DNA of 64,000 nt, taken from positions 248,001 through 312,000 of the forward strand of contig NZ_JAGIAS010000005.1 in the NCBI RefSeq assembly GCF_017744695.1, read 5' to 3'. The notes beneath the pieces are model-generated. The model did not search any database and was not told the origin of the DNA. It saw only the letters and a list, made by a program, of their open reading frames with translations. Source of the stretch: Dyadobacter sp. (GTDB taxonomy: Bacteria; Bacteroidota; Bacteroidia; Cytophagales; Spirosomataceae). The translations under genes were made by a program, and so were the position numbers. Positions 17,090-25,243 of this stretch are shown one piece after another (positions within the stretch are counted from its first letter, which is position 1; each line of letters begins with the position of its first letter).

Positions 17090-18802
17090 TCAAATATTCC
17101 CCTTCCGCATTTCTTTCACCGCATAATCCGCTGCCCGCGCTGTGAGCGCCATGTAGGTGAGCGACGGGTTTTGTGTTGCGGTCGAGGTCATGCACGCGCC
17201 GTCGGTCACGAATACGTTCGGGACGTGGTGCATCTGGTTCCATTTATTGAGCAGTGAGGTTTTGGCATCCTTGCCCATTCTGGCGCCGCCCATTTCGTGG
17301 TTTTCGCTGCCGGGGTTGCGGTGGGTGTCGGAAGTTTTAATGTTTTTGAAACCGGCCTTATCGAGCATTTCGCTGAGCTCGGTATAAAAATCCTTCACCA
17401 TTTTCATATCGTTGTCGTCGAACGACACATTCATGCGTAGTTGCGGAATGCCCCAGTCGTCTTTCAGGCTTTCATGCAGCGTCACGAAGTTAGACTCTTT
17501 GGTAACTACCTCACCCATCATTTGTGCGCCGAGCGACCAACCGCTTTCGTCCGGTGCGAAGAGGCTCGCTTTCAGCGATTCCCCCAGGCCGTCGTTTGCA
17601 TTCCCGACTTTGGTGGCCGAAAACGAGGCGGCATACCCACGGAGAAAATCGGTTTCCTGCTTGAAAACGTTTCGGAACCGTGGGATATAAGCGCCATTCG
17701 GGCGGCGTCCGTCGGTGGTGCGGTCGTGGTACCCATCGAAGTCGGCCGTTACTCGTCCGCGGTAGTTGTGAAAACCAATGAACTTTCCAAGCACGCCACT
17801 GTCGTTACCCAGCCCGTTCGGGAAGCGGCTCGATTTGGAGTTGAGTAAAATCAGGTTTGAATTAATGGCTGAGGCGTTGATGAATATGATCTTCGCATAA
17901 AACTCGGTCATTTCCTTCGTCTGCGCGTCCACCACGCGCACACCCGTAGCGCGCTTTTTCTTTTCATCATAAATCACCGAATGCACCACCGAATGCGGTC
18001 TCAATGTGAGGTTTCCCGTTTTCTCCGCCCATGGTAACGTAGCTGCATTCGTACTGAAATACCCACCAAACGGGCAGCCGCGCTGGCACATATTGCGGTG
18101 CTGACATTTGGCGCGGCCTTGCTGAGTATGGATCGGCTGCGGATCGGTAATATGCGCGGCGCGTCCGATGATCACCGGCCGTGTGCCTTTATAGTTTTTC
18201 GCGGTCTGGTCGCTGAAATGCTTTTCGACGCAACTCATTTCGTGCGGCGGCAGGAACTCGCCGTCGGGAAGCTGTGGCAGGCCATCCTTATTCCCCGAAA
18301 TACCCGCAAACTTCTCCACATAGCTGTACCAGGGCGCAATATCTTTGTAACGGATCGGCCAGTCGGTTGCGAAGCCGTCGCGTGCGGGGCCTTCGAAATC
18401 GTAATCCGACCACCGTTGCGTCTGCCGCGCCCACAGCAGCGAACGGCCGCCTACCTGGTAACCGCGCATCCAGTTGAACGGCTGGTCTTGTACATACGGA
18501 TGTTCGTAATCCTTCACCACGAAATGCATGGCGTCCTCCCTGAAAATGTAGTGCTTACTGGCCATAGGACTAGCCTCCCGAACGGCAAGCGGCGGCAACC
18601 CGCGGTGCTCGAACTCCCAGGGCATCATATTCGTGGTGGGATAATCTACAATATGCTTCACATCTCGCCCGCGTTCGAGCACGAGGGTTTTCAGTCCTTT
18701 TTCAGTTAATTCTTTCGCCGCCCAGCCCCCGCTGATCCCGGTCCCCACAACAATAGCGTCGAAAGTTTGCGTCTTGGCGGCGTCGATATTGAAATAGCTC
18801 AT
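17090..18802 (-). CDS. GMC-family FAD oxidoreductase
   Basis: This flavoprotein of 570 residues likely oxidises a sugar or alcohol group. The FAD-binding motif GTGISGGWAAKELTEKG starts near residue 21 and is followed by LVLERG. The middle part has the metal- or cluster-like cysteine group KCQHRNMCQRGCPFGG, and the C-terminal GMC domain contains HEMGGARMG and the end motif NPSLTYMALTARAADYA. Such proteins in Bacteroidota often pair with a small gluconate-dehydrogenase subunit 3 gene, but none is adjacent here. Its ATG lies only about 8 bases beyond an 8-base repeat array. The gene upstream on the same strand is an esterase. Confidence 0.93.
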   Translation of the reverse strand: MSYFNIDAAKTQTFDAIVVGTGISGGWAAKELTEKGLKTLVLERGRDVKHIVDYPTTNMMPWEFEHRGLPPLAVREASPMASKHYIFREDAMHFVVKDYEHPYVQDQPFNWMRGYQVGGRSLLWARQTQRWSDYDFEGPARDGFATDWPIRYKDIAPWYSYVEKFAGISGNKDGLPQLPDGEFLPPHEMSCVEKHFSDQTAKNYKGTRPVIIGRAAHITDPQPIHTQQGRAKCQHRNMCQRGCPFGGYFSTNAATLPWAEKTGNLTLRPHSVVHSVIYDEKKKRATGVRVVDAQTKEMTEFYAKIIFINASAINSNLILLNSKSSRFPNGLGNDSGVLGKFIGFHNYRGRVTADFDGYHDRTTDGRRPNGAYIPRFRNVFKQETDFLRGYAASFSATKVGNANDGLGESLKASLFAPDESGWSLGAQMMGEVVTKESNFVTLHESLKDDWGIPQLRMNVSFDDNDMKMVKDFYTELSEMLDKAGFKNIKTSDTHRNPGSENHEMGGARMGKDAKTSLLNKWNQMHHVPNVFVTDGACMTSTATQNPSLTYMALTARAADYAVKEMRKGNI

Positions 18803-18803
18803 G

Positions 18804-18900
18804 GTGTTAATGAGTGAATGAGTGAATTTTGAATGATTGAATGATTGAATGATTGAATAACTTCATATTCAGTCATTCAATCATTCGGTCATTCAATCAT
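18804..18900. repeat. Inverted array of 8-base GAATGATT/GAATGAGT units between co-directional genes
   Basis: Units of GAATGAGT and GAATGATT (about 18812-18858) face the inverse form (about 18866-18895) across a short loop. On the minus strand the array begins at the TGA stop of the esterase gene and ends about 8 bases before the ATG of the GMC gene. It therefore makes up nearly all of the GMC leader. It could be a terminator for the esterase transcript. Confidence 0.85.
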
Positions 18901-20075
18901 TTGAATAAATTTGGCAGCAGTTTATCATGCAGCAGCAACCGCCAGGTGCCCCAGTCGTGCGCGCCTTCGCCGCCGATGAAGTAGTCGTGTTTAATACCGG
19001 CCTTATCCAATGCGGCGTGCGTCGCGGCGGACCTTTTTCCTACAAAATCCAGCTCTCCGCTACCCAGGCCCACAAGCAGGTAGTCCACTTTGTCCTTGAT
19101 TTTAGGATCATTGAAAAAAGCCGGGTTCAATTGCGCCGGTTCTAGGTCACCGGCGCTCAATATCCCAAACGAACTGAACAGGTCTATTGCATTGAAACCC
19201 ACGGTTTGAGTATGCCTGCCGCCCATTGAAAGTCCGGAAATAGCACGTCCTTTCCGGTCTTTTACAGTACTGTAATGTGTGTCCACGAATGGCACAATCT
19301 GTTTACGCAGCTCTTCCTCAAACAACTTGTACGTCTTTTCGAGGTGCTTGGGATCGTTGCGGTGAATGACCTGGTTGTTAGGCATAGCGATGATCATCGG
19401 TACGATTTTCCCCTCCGCCAGCAGGTTATCCGCGATCAGATTGGCCCGCCCGTCGAGCATCCAGCCCGAGGCCAGCTCTCCGCTGCCGCCCAGGAGGTAC
19501 AGCACCGGGTATTTTTTCTTCGGGTCGTAGCCCGGCGGCGTGTAAACAAACATTTCACGTTCGCCGTTCAGGACATTGGAATGATAAATATGCCTTGTAA
19601 TGCTCCCGTGCGGCACATTACGCGCGTCGTAATAGGCGGGCCCGCTCCCGTGCACGACGAGATTGCTATACCCGGGCTGGTTCGAAGTCCCTGTGAGCGT
19701 ATTGTTCGGGTCAGCCACCGCTACTCCGTCGATGAGCAAGCGGTACACGTAAATATTCGGCGCAACCGGTCCCACCGTCAGCGTCCACAGGCCCTCGCCG
19801 TCTTTTGTGAAAGGGATATTGGCTTTGCTTTTCAAGGCCAGCAGAATCGGCCCGCCCGTCAGTTCGACCTTCTGCGCATCGGGCGCTTTCAGCCGGAATG
19901 TGACGGTATGGTCATCCTTCACTTCCGGCGAGATGACATTGCCTCCGTAGGGTACCAGCTGTTCGGTATTTTTCTGTGGTGCCCAGTCGAGATTCACATT
20001 CGCTTGCTGAGCCATTGAAAGCATCGGAGCGGCCAGTAGGGAATAAATGAGAAGGTAGTTTTTCAAGGGGTTCAT
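18897..20075 (-). CDS. Secreted CE1-type esterase with N-terminal Ig-like domain
   Basis: This protein of about 392 residues has a signal peptide (MNPLKNYLLIYSLLAAPMLSMAQ). Next comes an early-set (CBM48-like) domain at about 25-125 with VTFRLKAPDAQKVELTGG and LWTLTVGPVAPNIYVYRLLIDG. The alpha/beta hydrolase of the feruloyl/acetyl esterase (Esterase D-like) type follows, with YTPPGYDPKKKYPVLYLLGGSG, the nucleophile elbow GLSMGG (Ser about 283) and a C-terminal His in GAHDWGTW. It probably releases acyl groups from plant polysaccharide. A start at 20087 is also possible. The stop codon is the first TGA of the repeat array that separates it from the GMC gene. Confidence 0.92.
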   Translation of the reverse strand: MNPLKNYLLIYSLLAAPMLSMAQQANVNLDWAPQKNTEQLVPYGGNVISPEVKDDHTVTFRLKAPDAQKVELTGGPILLALKSKANIPFTKDGEGLWTLTVGPVAPNIYVYRLLIDGVAVADPNNTLTGTSNQPGYSNLVVHGSGPAYYDARNVPHGSITRHIYHSNVLNGEREMFVYTPPGYDPKKKYPVLYLLGGSGELASGWMLDGRANLIADNLLAEGKIVPMIIAMPNNQVIHRNDPKHLEKTYKLFEEELRKQIVPFVDTHYSTVKDRKGRAISGLSMGGRHTQTVGFNAIDLFSSFGILSAGDLEPAQLNPAFFNDPKIKDKVDYLLVGLGSGELDFVGKRSAATHAALDKAGIKHDYFIGGEGAHDWGTWRLLLHDKLLPNLFK

Positions 20076-20254
20076 CGGGATATGCATTTCGAGAAGAAAG
20101 ACGACGAAAGAGGCGGGATACTCTACTGCGGAGGAAGTGATTTTGCCGATTGCATATTTAAAGGTGCCAGTTGAGAATCGTATAGAGTGGAACGGTTGAG
20201 TTGGGTTTAATATGCCTTAGAAATAGGTTTATTCATCATCCAAGCTTAGTACTA

Positions 20255-22259
20255 GTGAAAAAGTTTTTATCCCTCTGCCTGTTAGTGAGTTGGTTCAATG
20301 TATTGGCGCAAGACGAGCGTCGGGTTCAGAATGGTCAGGAGTACCCGATCTGGTACAGCAGGACCAAGGTGTTGGTCAAATTCAAAGACCCTGCGCGCGC
20401 ATTGTCGATTACACCTGAAAGTCTTCCGGACCAGATAACGAATGCGGTGCCCATCCCAAGCATTAGCGGAATGGCGTTTTTGGAGCTGGCTTCCAGTCTC
20501 TCTAAGGAAGCAGTGGGTCGAACCGTCGCACAACTCAGGCAGCATCCCGACGTGCTGCTGGCGCATCCATTACTGCTCAATCAGGAAGGGGAGGAGTCCG
20601 CCGGTTTTACAGATTTGATTATTGCAAAACCTAAGGATGGCGTTTCCGAAGCCAGTTTGGCAGCTGTTTTCCATGCCAATAATCTGGAAGTACGCCCGAA
20701 CCGGGTAGCACCGGATGTGAACATTTATCTGGCCGGTCCATCGGTATTGAGCGACCCGTTGACAATTTGTGAAATTCTTAATCGAACTGGCCTTTTTGAT
20801 TACACGCCCAACGATCCGTTGTACGCTGCGAACTGGGGACTGGCTAAAATGAATTTGCCGGCTGCGTGGGACATGACTACTGGTTGTGCGAGTATTAAAA
20901 TTGCCATTATTGACGATGGTGTGCAGCTCAACCACCCGGATTTGGTTGGGAATATGTTACCGGGCTTTGATGCGACAAATAGCGGGACGAATGGGGGGCA
21001 TGTGGCTGGCGAAGATATGCACGGAACCAGATGTGCTGGGTTGGCCGCTGCCTCAGGTAATAATGGAATTGGGGTCACTGGTGTGGCTTATACGGGCAAG
21101 ATCATTCCCATAAGAGCACTTAGTACAGCGCCAGGGGGCAGCATAACTGTCGACCAGTTTGTCGCTTCGGCCATCAACCATGCAGTTTCCGTTGAGGGAG
21201 CGGATATTTTGAATATGTCATGGTCATTGTACCCAAGTTCAATTCCAATTAATAATGCGATTGTCAATGCTCTGACGACTGCGTCAACAAGTGGAAGGAA
21301 CGGAAAAGGTGCTGTCCTTATCGGCTCTATCGGGAACGATAGCCAACCATTTTTTGCCCCGTTGCCTGGAAATGTTACATCCGTGCTAATGGTGGGGGCG
21401 TCGTTATCTAACGACACTAGGTGGATCGGATCAAATTATCCAGTCAAGCGGGTGGATGTGGTGGCGCCTAGTGTACTGGTTTCGACGGTTGCCGGCAGTG
21501 GATATACAAATCAGCAAGCGGAATACCGAACCTCATGGTCCGCCTCCCCCGGGACTTTCAATGAATGGTAATTTAGCAACCCGCCAGAATGGATATAGCG
21601 GCCCTTCCACCATCAAAGCCACGCTTACCGTTCCAAATGCGTGTGCTACGATTCCTGTTAAAAGAAATATCTGGGTAGGTAGTCCAAACTTAATCAAAAC
21701 AGTTAACGGAGTTGTAACAGGCACGACACCTGTAAGCGCGGGAGGAAGCTATAATCTCGCATCATCTTCAACCAGCCCGGGCACTAATTTCAACTATAAC
21801 AACTATGCTGGCTCGGGAAATATGACAATTGACTTATATACGCCTAACAATCCTACGACGCAAATGTACGTGTACTCGAATTCGACGGATGGCTTACGTC
21901 AGGTAAAAGTAACCGCTACTAATACATGTGGTAACTATGCGGAGGATTTTGTCTTTTATCTGGAATTCGGAAACTATAAAGCTTATCCTAACCCAGCAAA
22001 GGAAAAAATTACGATTGAATTTGCCAACCCCGCATCGCTGGCATCCGTGCAGGCCAAATTAGAACTGTATGCCGAGAACTCGTTGAAACCGGTGCGTTCG
22101 ATTGCGGTTAAGGAAGTTTTCGATGACATGGCTTTGAAGGGAGGAAACAGGATTGAGCTGGACGTATGCACGTTACCTCGTGGAAAATACTTTTTACATT
22201 TTTCGCGCATGGAGAACGAGGGGTGGATTACTGACAAATTACAATTCATACTAGAATGA
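20255..22259 (+). pseudogene. Damaged S8 subtilase-type protease with T9SS tail (serine region deleted, frameshifted)
   Basis: The first frame (GTG 20255, stop at 21571) gives a signal peptide, a propeptide-like region, and a subtilisin fold with the catalytic Asp in IAIIDDGVQ (about D220), His in HGTRCAG (about H256) and oxyanion Asn in SIGND (about N361). The GTSxAAP segment carrying the catalytic Ser should follow STVAGSGYTN, but the sequence jumps to NQQAEYRTSWSASPG, which looks like the start of a later beta domain. At the C5G3 run (21546-21553) the meaning shifts to another frame: SWSASPG continues as LSMNGNLATRQ, then NIWVGSP, and a T9SS tail (YPNPAKEKITIEF to LQFILE) ending at 22259. 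Two lesions are therefore seen: an apparent in-frame loss and a +1 shift. An enzymatically active product is unlikely. Confidence 0.8.
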
Positions 22260-22276
22260 CCTAAATGGATTCCAAT

Positions 22277-22966
22277 ATGAAATCGCTTTTAAGAATTCTG
22301 GCAATTATCTCGCTAGTGCATATCGCTGAGGCCCAGAGTATTAACAAATGGGAGCTGGGAGTTTCTGGTTTTACAGGTAGAGACTTTTATGACAGAAAAT
22401 ATTATGATCAACCGGAGCGCCCGCCTGGAAGGCAATCTAAACTGAAATCGAATTATTTGTGGGCAAGCGGTTTGTGGGTTGAAAAGCGCCTAAACCCCCG
22501 CTTGGTCGGTCTCGCGGAACTTCGATATACTGAGGTTGATGTTCCGAACAACACGTTTTGTGAATGCAGTCACACTGGATCAGCGTGGTTACAGGACGAG
22601 AAACATTACTGGAGTTCGCTGGGAATAGGATTGAGACATTATTTAAATCCGAAATCGCAAATAGCTCTTTTTTTCGATGGGAAAGCCGATGCCGATTGGC
22701 TAATCGCGTCCAAGGAAAAAATTAGCGATAGAAATTATATTCACTGGGATGCCATGGGCTATTCGCGTTTCGCTCTTAAGCTGTCGCTAAGCGTCGGTGC
22801 AAAATGGAAACGCTTAGCTATAAGTTTTGGTGGAAATACCCATGCGGCGCGTACGATAGTCAGGGACGTAGGAATTCATAACAAGGTGCATTACGCGATC
22901 AAAACCGGAATATTGTCGCGTGGCTTTTTTGTGAAAGCGGCATTTACGGCAGTAAAATTCCGTTAA
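22277..22966 (+). CDS. Outer membrane beta-barrel-like protein, first of two tandem paralogues
   Basis: The product (about 229 residues) has a signal peptide (MKSLLRILAIISLVHIAEAQ) and then alternating hydrophobic/polar strands ending in an aromatic-basic terminus (KAAFTAVKFR), as in small outer membrane barrels. It is clearly paralogous to the next gene: both share GRxFYDxKYYDQP, NYLWxxGLWxEKxxNPxL, DEKHYWS, and GxGFFVK-type segments. I do not recognise a named family. A Cys pair (CEC) in the middle is mirrored by CQC in the paralogue. The gene starts 17 bases after the damaged protease frame. Confidence 0.75.
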   Translation: MKSLLRILAIISLVHIAEAQSINKWELGVSGFTGRDFYDRKYYDQPERPPGRQSKLKSNYLWASGLWVEKRLNPRLVGLAELRYTEVDVPNNTFCECSHTGSAWLQDEKHYWSSLGIGLRHYLNPKSQIALFFDGKADADWLIASKEKISDRNYIHWDAMGYSRFALKLSLSVGAKWKRLAISFGGNTHAARTIVRDVGIHNKVHYAIKTGILSRGFFVKAAFTAVKFR

Positions 22967-22977
22967 CAAACTGACAG

Positions 22978-23697
22978 ATGAAACAAGTAGTATCGCTCTC
23001 AATTGCCATTCCCATTCTAATTTACTTCAATCAGTCAGTGAATGCCCAAGGCCTGAAAGGTTTAGATTTGGGCGTATCCTTTGTCACCGGCAGGAATTTT
23101 TACGATAAGAAATACTATGATCAACCCAGGTTGGCACCAGGATGGGAGACAAATTTCAAAACAAACTATTTGTGGTCGGCAGGCTTGTGGATGGAAAAAC
23201 ATATAAATCCTCATCTCGCTACAATGACAGAAATTAGATATGTGACAGAGGATGTTCCCGAAAATATGCTTTGTCAATGTAGTACCATGAATGAGGTATT
23301 ACAAACAGACGAAAAGCATTATTGGAGTATGTTTGGATTGGGGTTGCGATATTACATTAATCCGACATCCAAAATCGCATTGTTCGCCGATGCCGGAGGC
23401 GAGTTAGATTGGCTGATTGCAGCCCGTGAAAAGAGGTATTTTATGAACGAACATCTCACAAAGAAATTCCTGAACTGGAATGCGTTGGGCTACAAACGGT
23501 TTATGCCGAGCGCTTCGCTTTCTTTGGGCGTCAAATGGAAACGGCTGACATTGAGCGCCGGAGGAATGACTAACCTCTGCCGCGCGATGACACGCAGCCC
23601 TGGTACTTACGATCAGATTGTTTACCCGATTAAAACCGGTTTTTTCGGCAAAGGCTTCTTTGTAAAAACTACATTTACCTTAATTAAACTTCGGTAG
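22978..23697 (+). CDS. Outer membrane beta-barrel-like protein, second tandem paralogue
   Basis: This protein of 239 residues has a signal peptide (MKQVVSLSIAIPILIYFNQSVNAQ) and the same strand pattern and motifs as the gene 11 bases upstream, including FYDKKYYDQP, LGLRYYINPTSKIALF and a GFFVKTTFTLIKLR end. It differs by an insertion (MNEHLTKKF) before the conserved NALGYKRF segment. The pair probably arose by tandem duplication and has since diverged considerably. The function is unknown; an outer membrane location is inferred. It is convergent with the DUF1501 gene. Confidence 0.75.
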   Translation: MKQVVSLSIAIPILIYFNQSVNAQGLKGLDLGVSFVTGRNFYDKKYYDQPRLAPGWETNFKTNYLWSAGLWMEKHINPHLATMTEIRYVTEDVPENMLCQCSTMNEVLQTDEKHYWSMFGLGLRYYINPTSKIALFADAGGELDWLIAAREKRYFMNEHLTKKFLNWNALGYKRFMPSASLSLGVKWKRLTLSAGGMTNLCRAMTRSPGTYDQIVYPIKTGFFGKGFFVKTTFTLIKLR

Positions 23698-23726
23698 AGC
23701 TCTGCCTGGCTTAGCAGAATATGAAC

Positions 23727-25241
23727 CTAGACCAGAATATCCTTCACCAGCTTCCCGTGCACATCGGTCAACCGGAATCGCCGGCCCTGGAATTTGTAGG
23801 TCAGCCGTTCGTGATCGACACCCATCAAATGCAGCAAGGTGGCGTGGAAATCGTGGACATGCACCGGATCTTTGATGATATTGTAGCTGAAATCGTCGGT
23901 TTCACCATAGCTGATCCCTGATTTTACACCGGCGCCGGCCATCCACATCGTGAAGCAACGCGGGTGATGATCACGGCCGTAGTCGGTTGCGCTGAGCTTT
24001 CCTTGCGAATAGACAGTCCTGCCGAATTCTCCGCCCCAGATCACGAGTGTGTCATCGAGCAGGCCGCGCCGTTTCAGGTCCATGATTAATGCACCGGTGG
24101 CCTGGTCGGTGGCTTTACATTGCTGGGCAATAGCCTTTGGCAGGCCGCCATGCTGGTCCCATCCCTGGTGGTAGAGTTGTACAAATTTCACGTCCTTTTC
24201 CAGCAATTTCCGGGCGAGTAGGCAGTTGGCTGCATAGGTGCCCGGGTCGCGGCTATCGGGACCGTAAAGTTCAAAAGCATCGTCGGGCTCCGCGGAGGTA
24301 TCCATCACATCGGGTACGGAGGTTTGCATTCGGAAAGCCATCTCGTACTGCGCAATGCGGTTATTGATTTCCGGATCGCCGTACGCGTCGTTTTGGAGCT
24401 GGTTCAGTTTGGAAAGATAGTCAAGCATTTCCTTCCGGTCGCGGCCGTCGTAACCTTCCGGATTATTCAGGAAAAGCACAGGGTCCTTACCAGACCGGAA
24501 CTGTACACCTTGGTGGCGTGATTCCAGAAAGCCGTTTCCCCATAAGCGTGCGTAAAGCGGCTGGTCTTTCGGGGCATTTTTGGAAACCAACACGATGAAT
24601 GTAGGTAAATTGTTATTGTCGGTGCCTAGCCCGTAGCTCACCCACGAGCCGATCGACGGCCTACCCGGGAGCTGATTGCCCGTCTGGAAAAAGGTAATGG
24701 CCGGGTCGTGGTTGATGGCCTCGGAATAAATGGATTTGACGATGCAGAGATCGTCTACTACCTTGGCCGTATAAGGCAGGAGCTCGCTGACCCAGGTTTG
24801 GGTTTTTCCATGCTGGTTGAACCCGTAGATTGACGGAGCCATGGGGAGCACGCTTTGGCTGGCGCTCATTCCTGTGAGCCGCTGACCTTTCCGTACCGAA
24901 TCGGGCAGGTTTTGGCCTGCCATTTGGATTAGCTTGGGTTTATAATCAAATGTTTCGAACTGGGAGGGGCCGCCGGCCATGAACAGATACACCACCCGCT
25001 TTGCTTTGGGTGCGATATGCGGCAACGCTTTCAATATATCTGATTCCAAATCTCCGGTTGTGGCGGCTGCCTGGCGGGTTGCAGGACCATACAGCCTGTC
25101 GAGGCCGAAAAGCGATCCTACGGCCATGGCACCCAGGCCGAGGGAGGTCTGGGTAAGGAAGCGGCGGCGGTCCAGTTTCCGGTGCAGTTCATCGAACTCG
25201 GGCGTATGCAGGCGGAACTCTTCTTCGTGATGGTGCTGCAT
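23727..25241 (-). CDS. DUF1501 (sulfatase-like) Tat-exported protein
   Basis: The product of 504 residues begins MQHHHEEEF at the ATG 25241; the open frame continues upstream, but that part is the shadow of the preceding gene. A twin-arginine signal (DRRRFLTQTSLGLGAMAVGSLFG) is followed by the DUF1501 fold, related to alkaline phosphatase/sulfatase. Visible motifs include LFMAGGPSQFETFDYKP, NHDPAITFFQTGNQLPGRPSIGSWVSYGLG, WDQHGG, and VIWGGEFGRTVYSQG with DHHPRCFTMWMAGAG. It starts 2 bases after the stop of the DUF1553 gene, so the two are translated as a unit. This pair is best known from Planctomycetes, where its biochemical role is unresolved. Confidence 0.94.
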   Translation of the reverse strand: MQHHHEEEFRLHTPEFDELHRKLDRRRFLTQTSLGLGAMAVGSLFGLDRLYGPATRQAAATTGDLESDILKALPHIAPKAKRVVYLFMAGGPSQFETFDYKPKLIQMAGQNLPDSVRKGQRLTGMSASQSVLPMAPSIYGFNQHGKTQTWVSELLPYTAKVVDDLCIVKSIYSEAINHDPAITFFQTGNQLPGRPSIGSWVSYGLGTDNNNLPTFIVLVSKNAPKDQPLYARLWGNGFLESRHQGVQFRSGKDPVLFLNNPEGYDGRDRKEMLDYLSKLNQLQNDAYGDPEINNRIAQYEMAFRMQTSVPDVMDTSAEPDDAFELYGPDSRDPGTYAANCLLARKLLEKDVKFVQLYHQGWDQHGGLPKAIAQQCKATDQATGALIMDLKRRGLLDDTLVIWGGEFGRTVYSQGKLSATDYGRDHHPRCFTMWMAGAGVKSGISYGETDDFSYNIIKDPVHVHDFHATLLHLMGVDHERLTYKFQGRRFRLTDVHGKLVKDILV

Positions 25242-25243
25242 GA

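Noticed and set aside
21500..21571. Programmed ribosomal frameshift joining the two protease frames
   Set aside because: Although a C5G3 run is present, the catalytic Ser block is also missing, so a restored fusion would still be inactive. Loss of function is simpler.
23700..23717. Small hairpin TCTGC-GCAGA as terminator between convergent genes
   Set aside because: The stem is only 5 base pairs with no T-tract, too weak to call.
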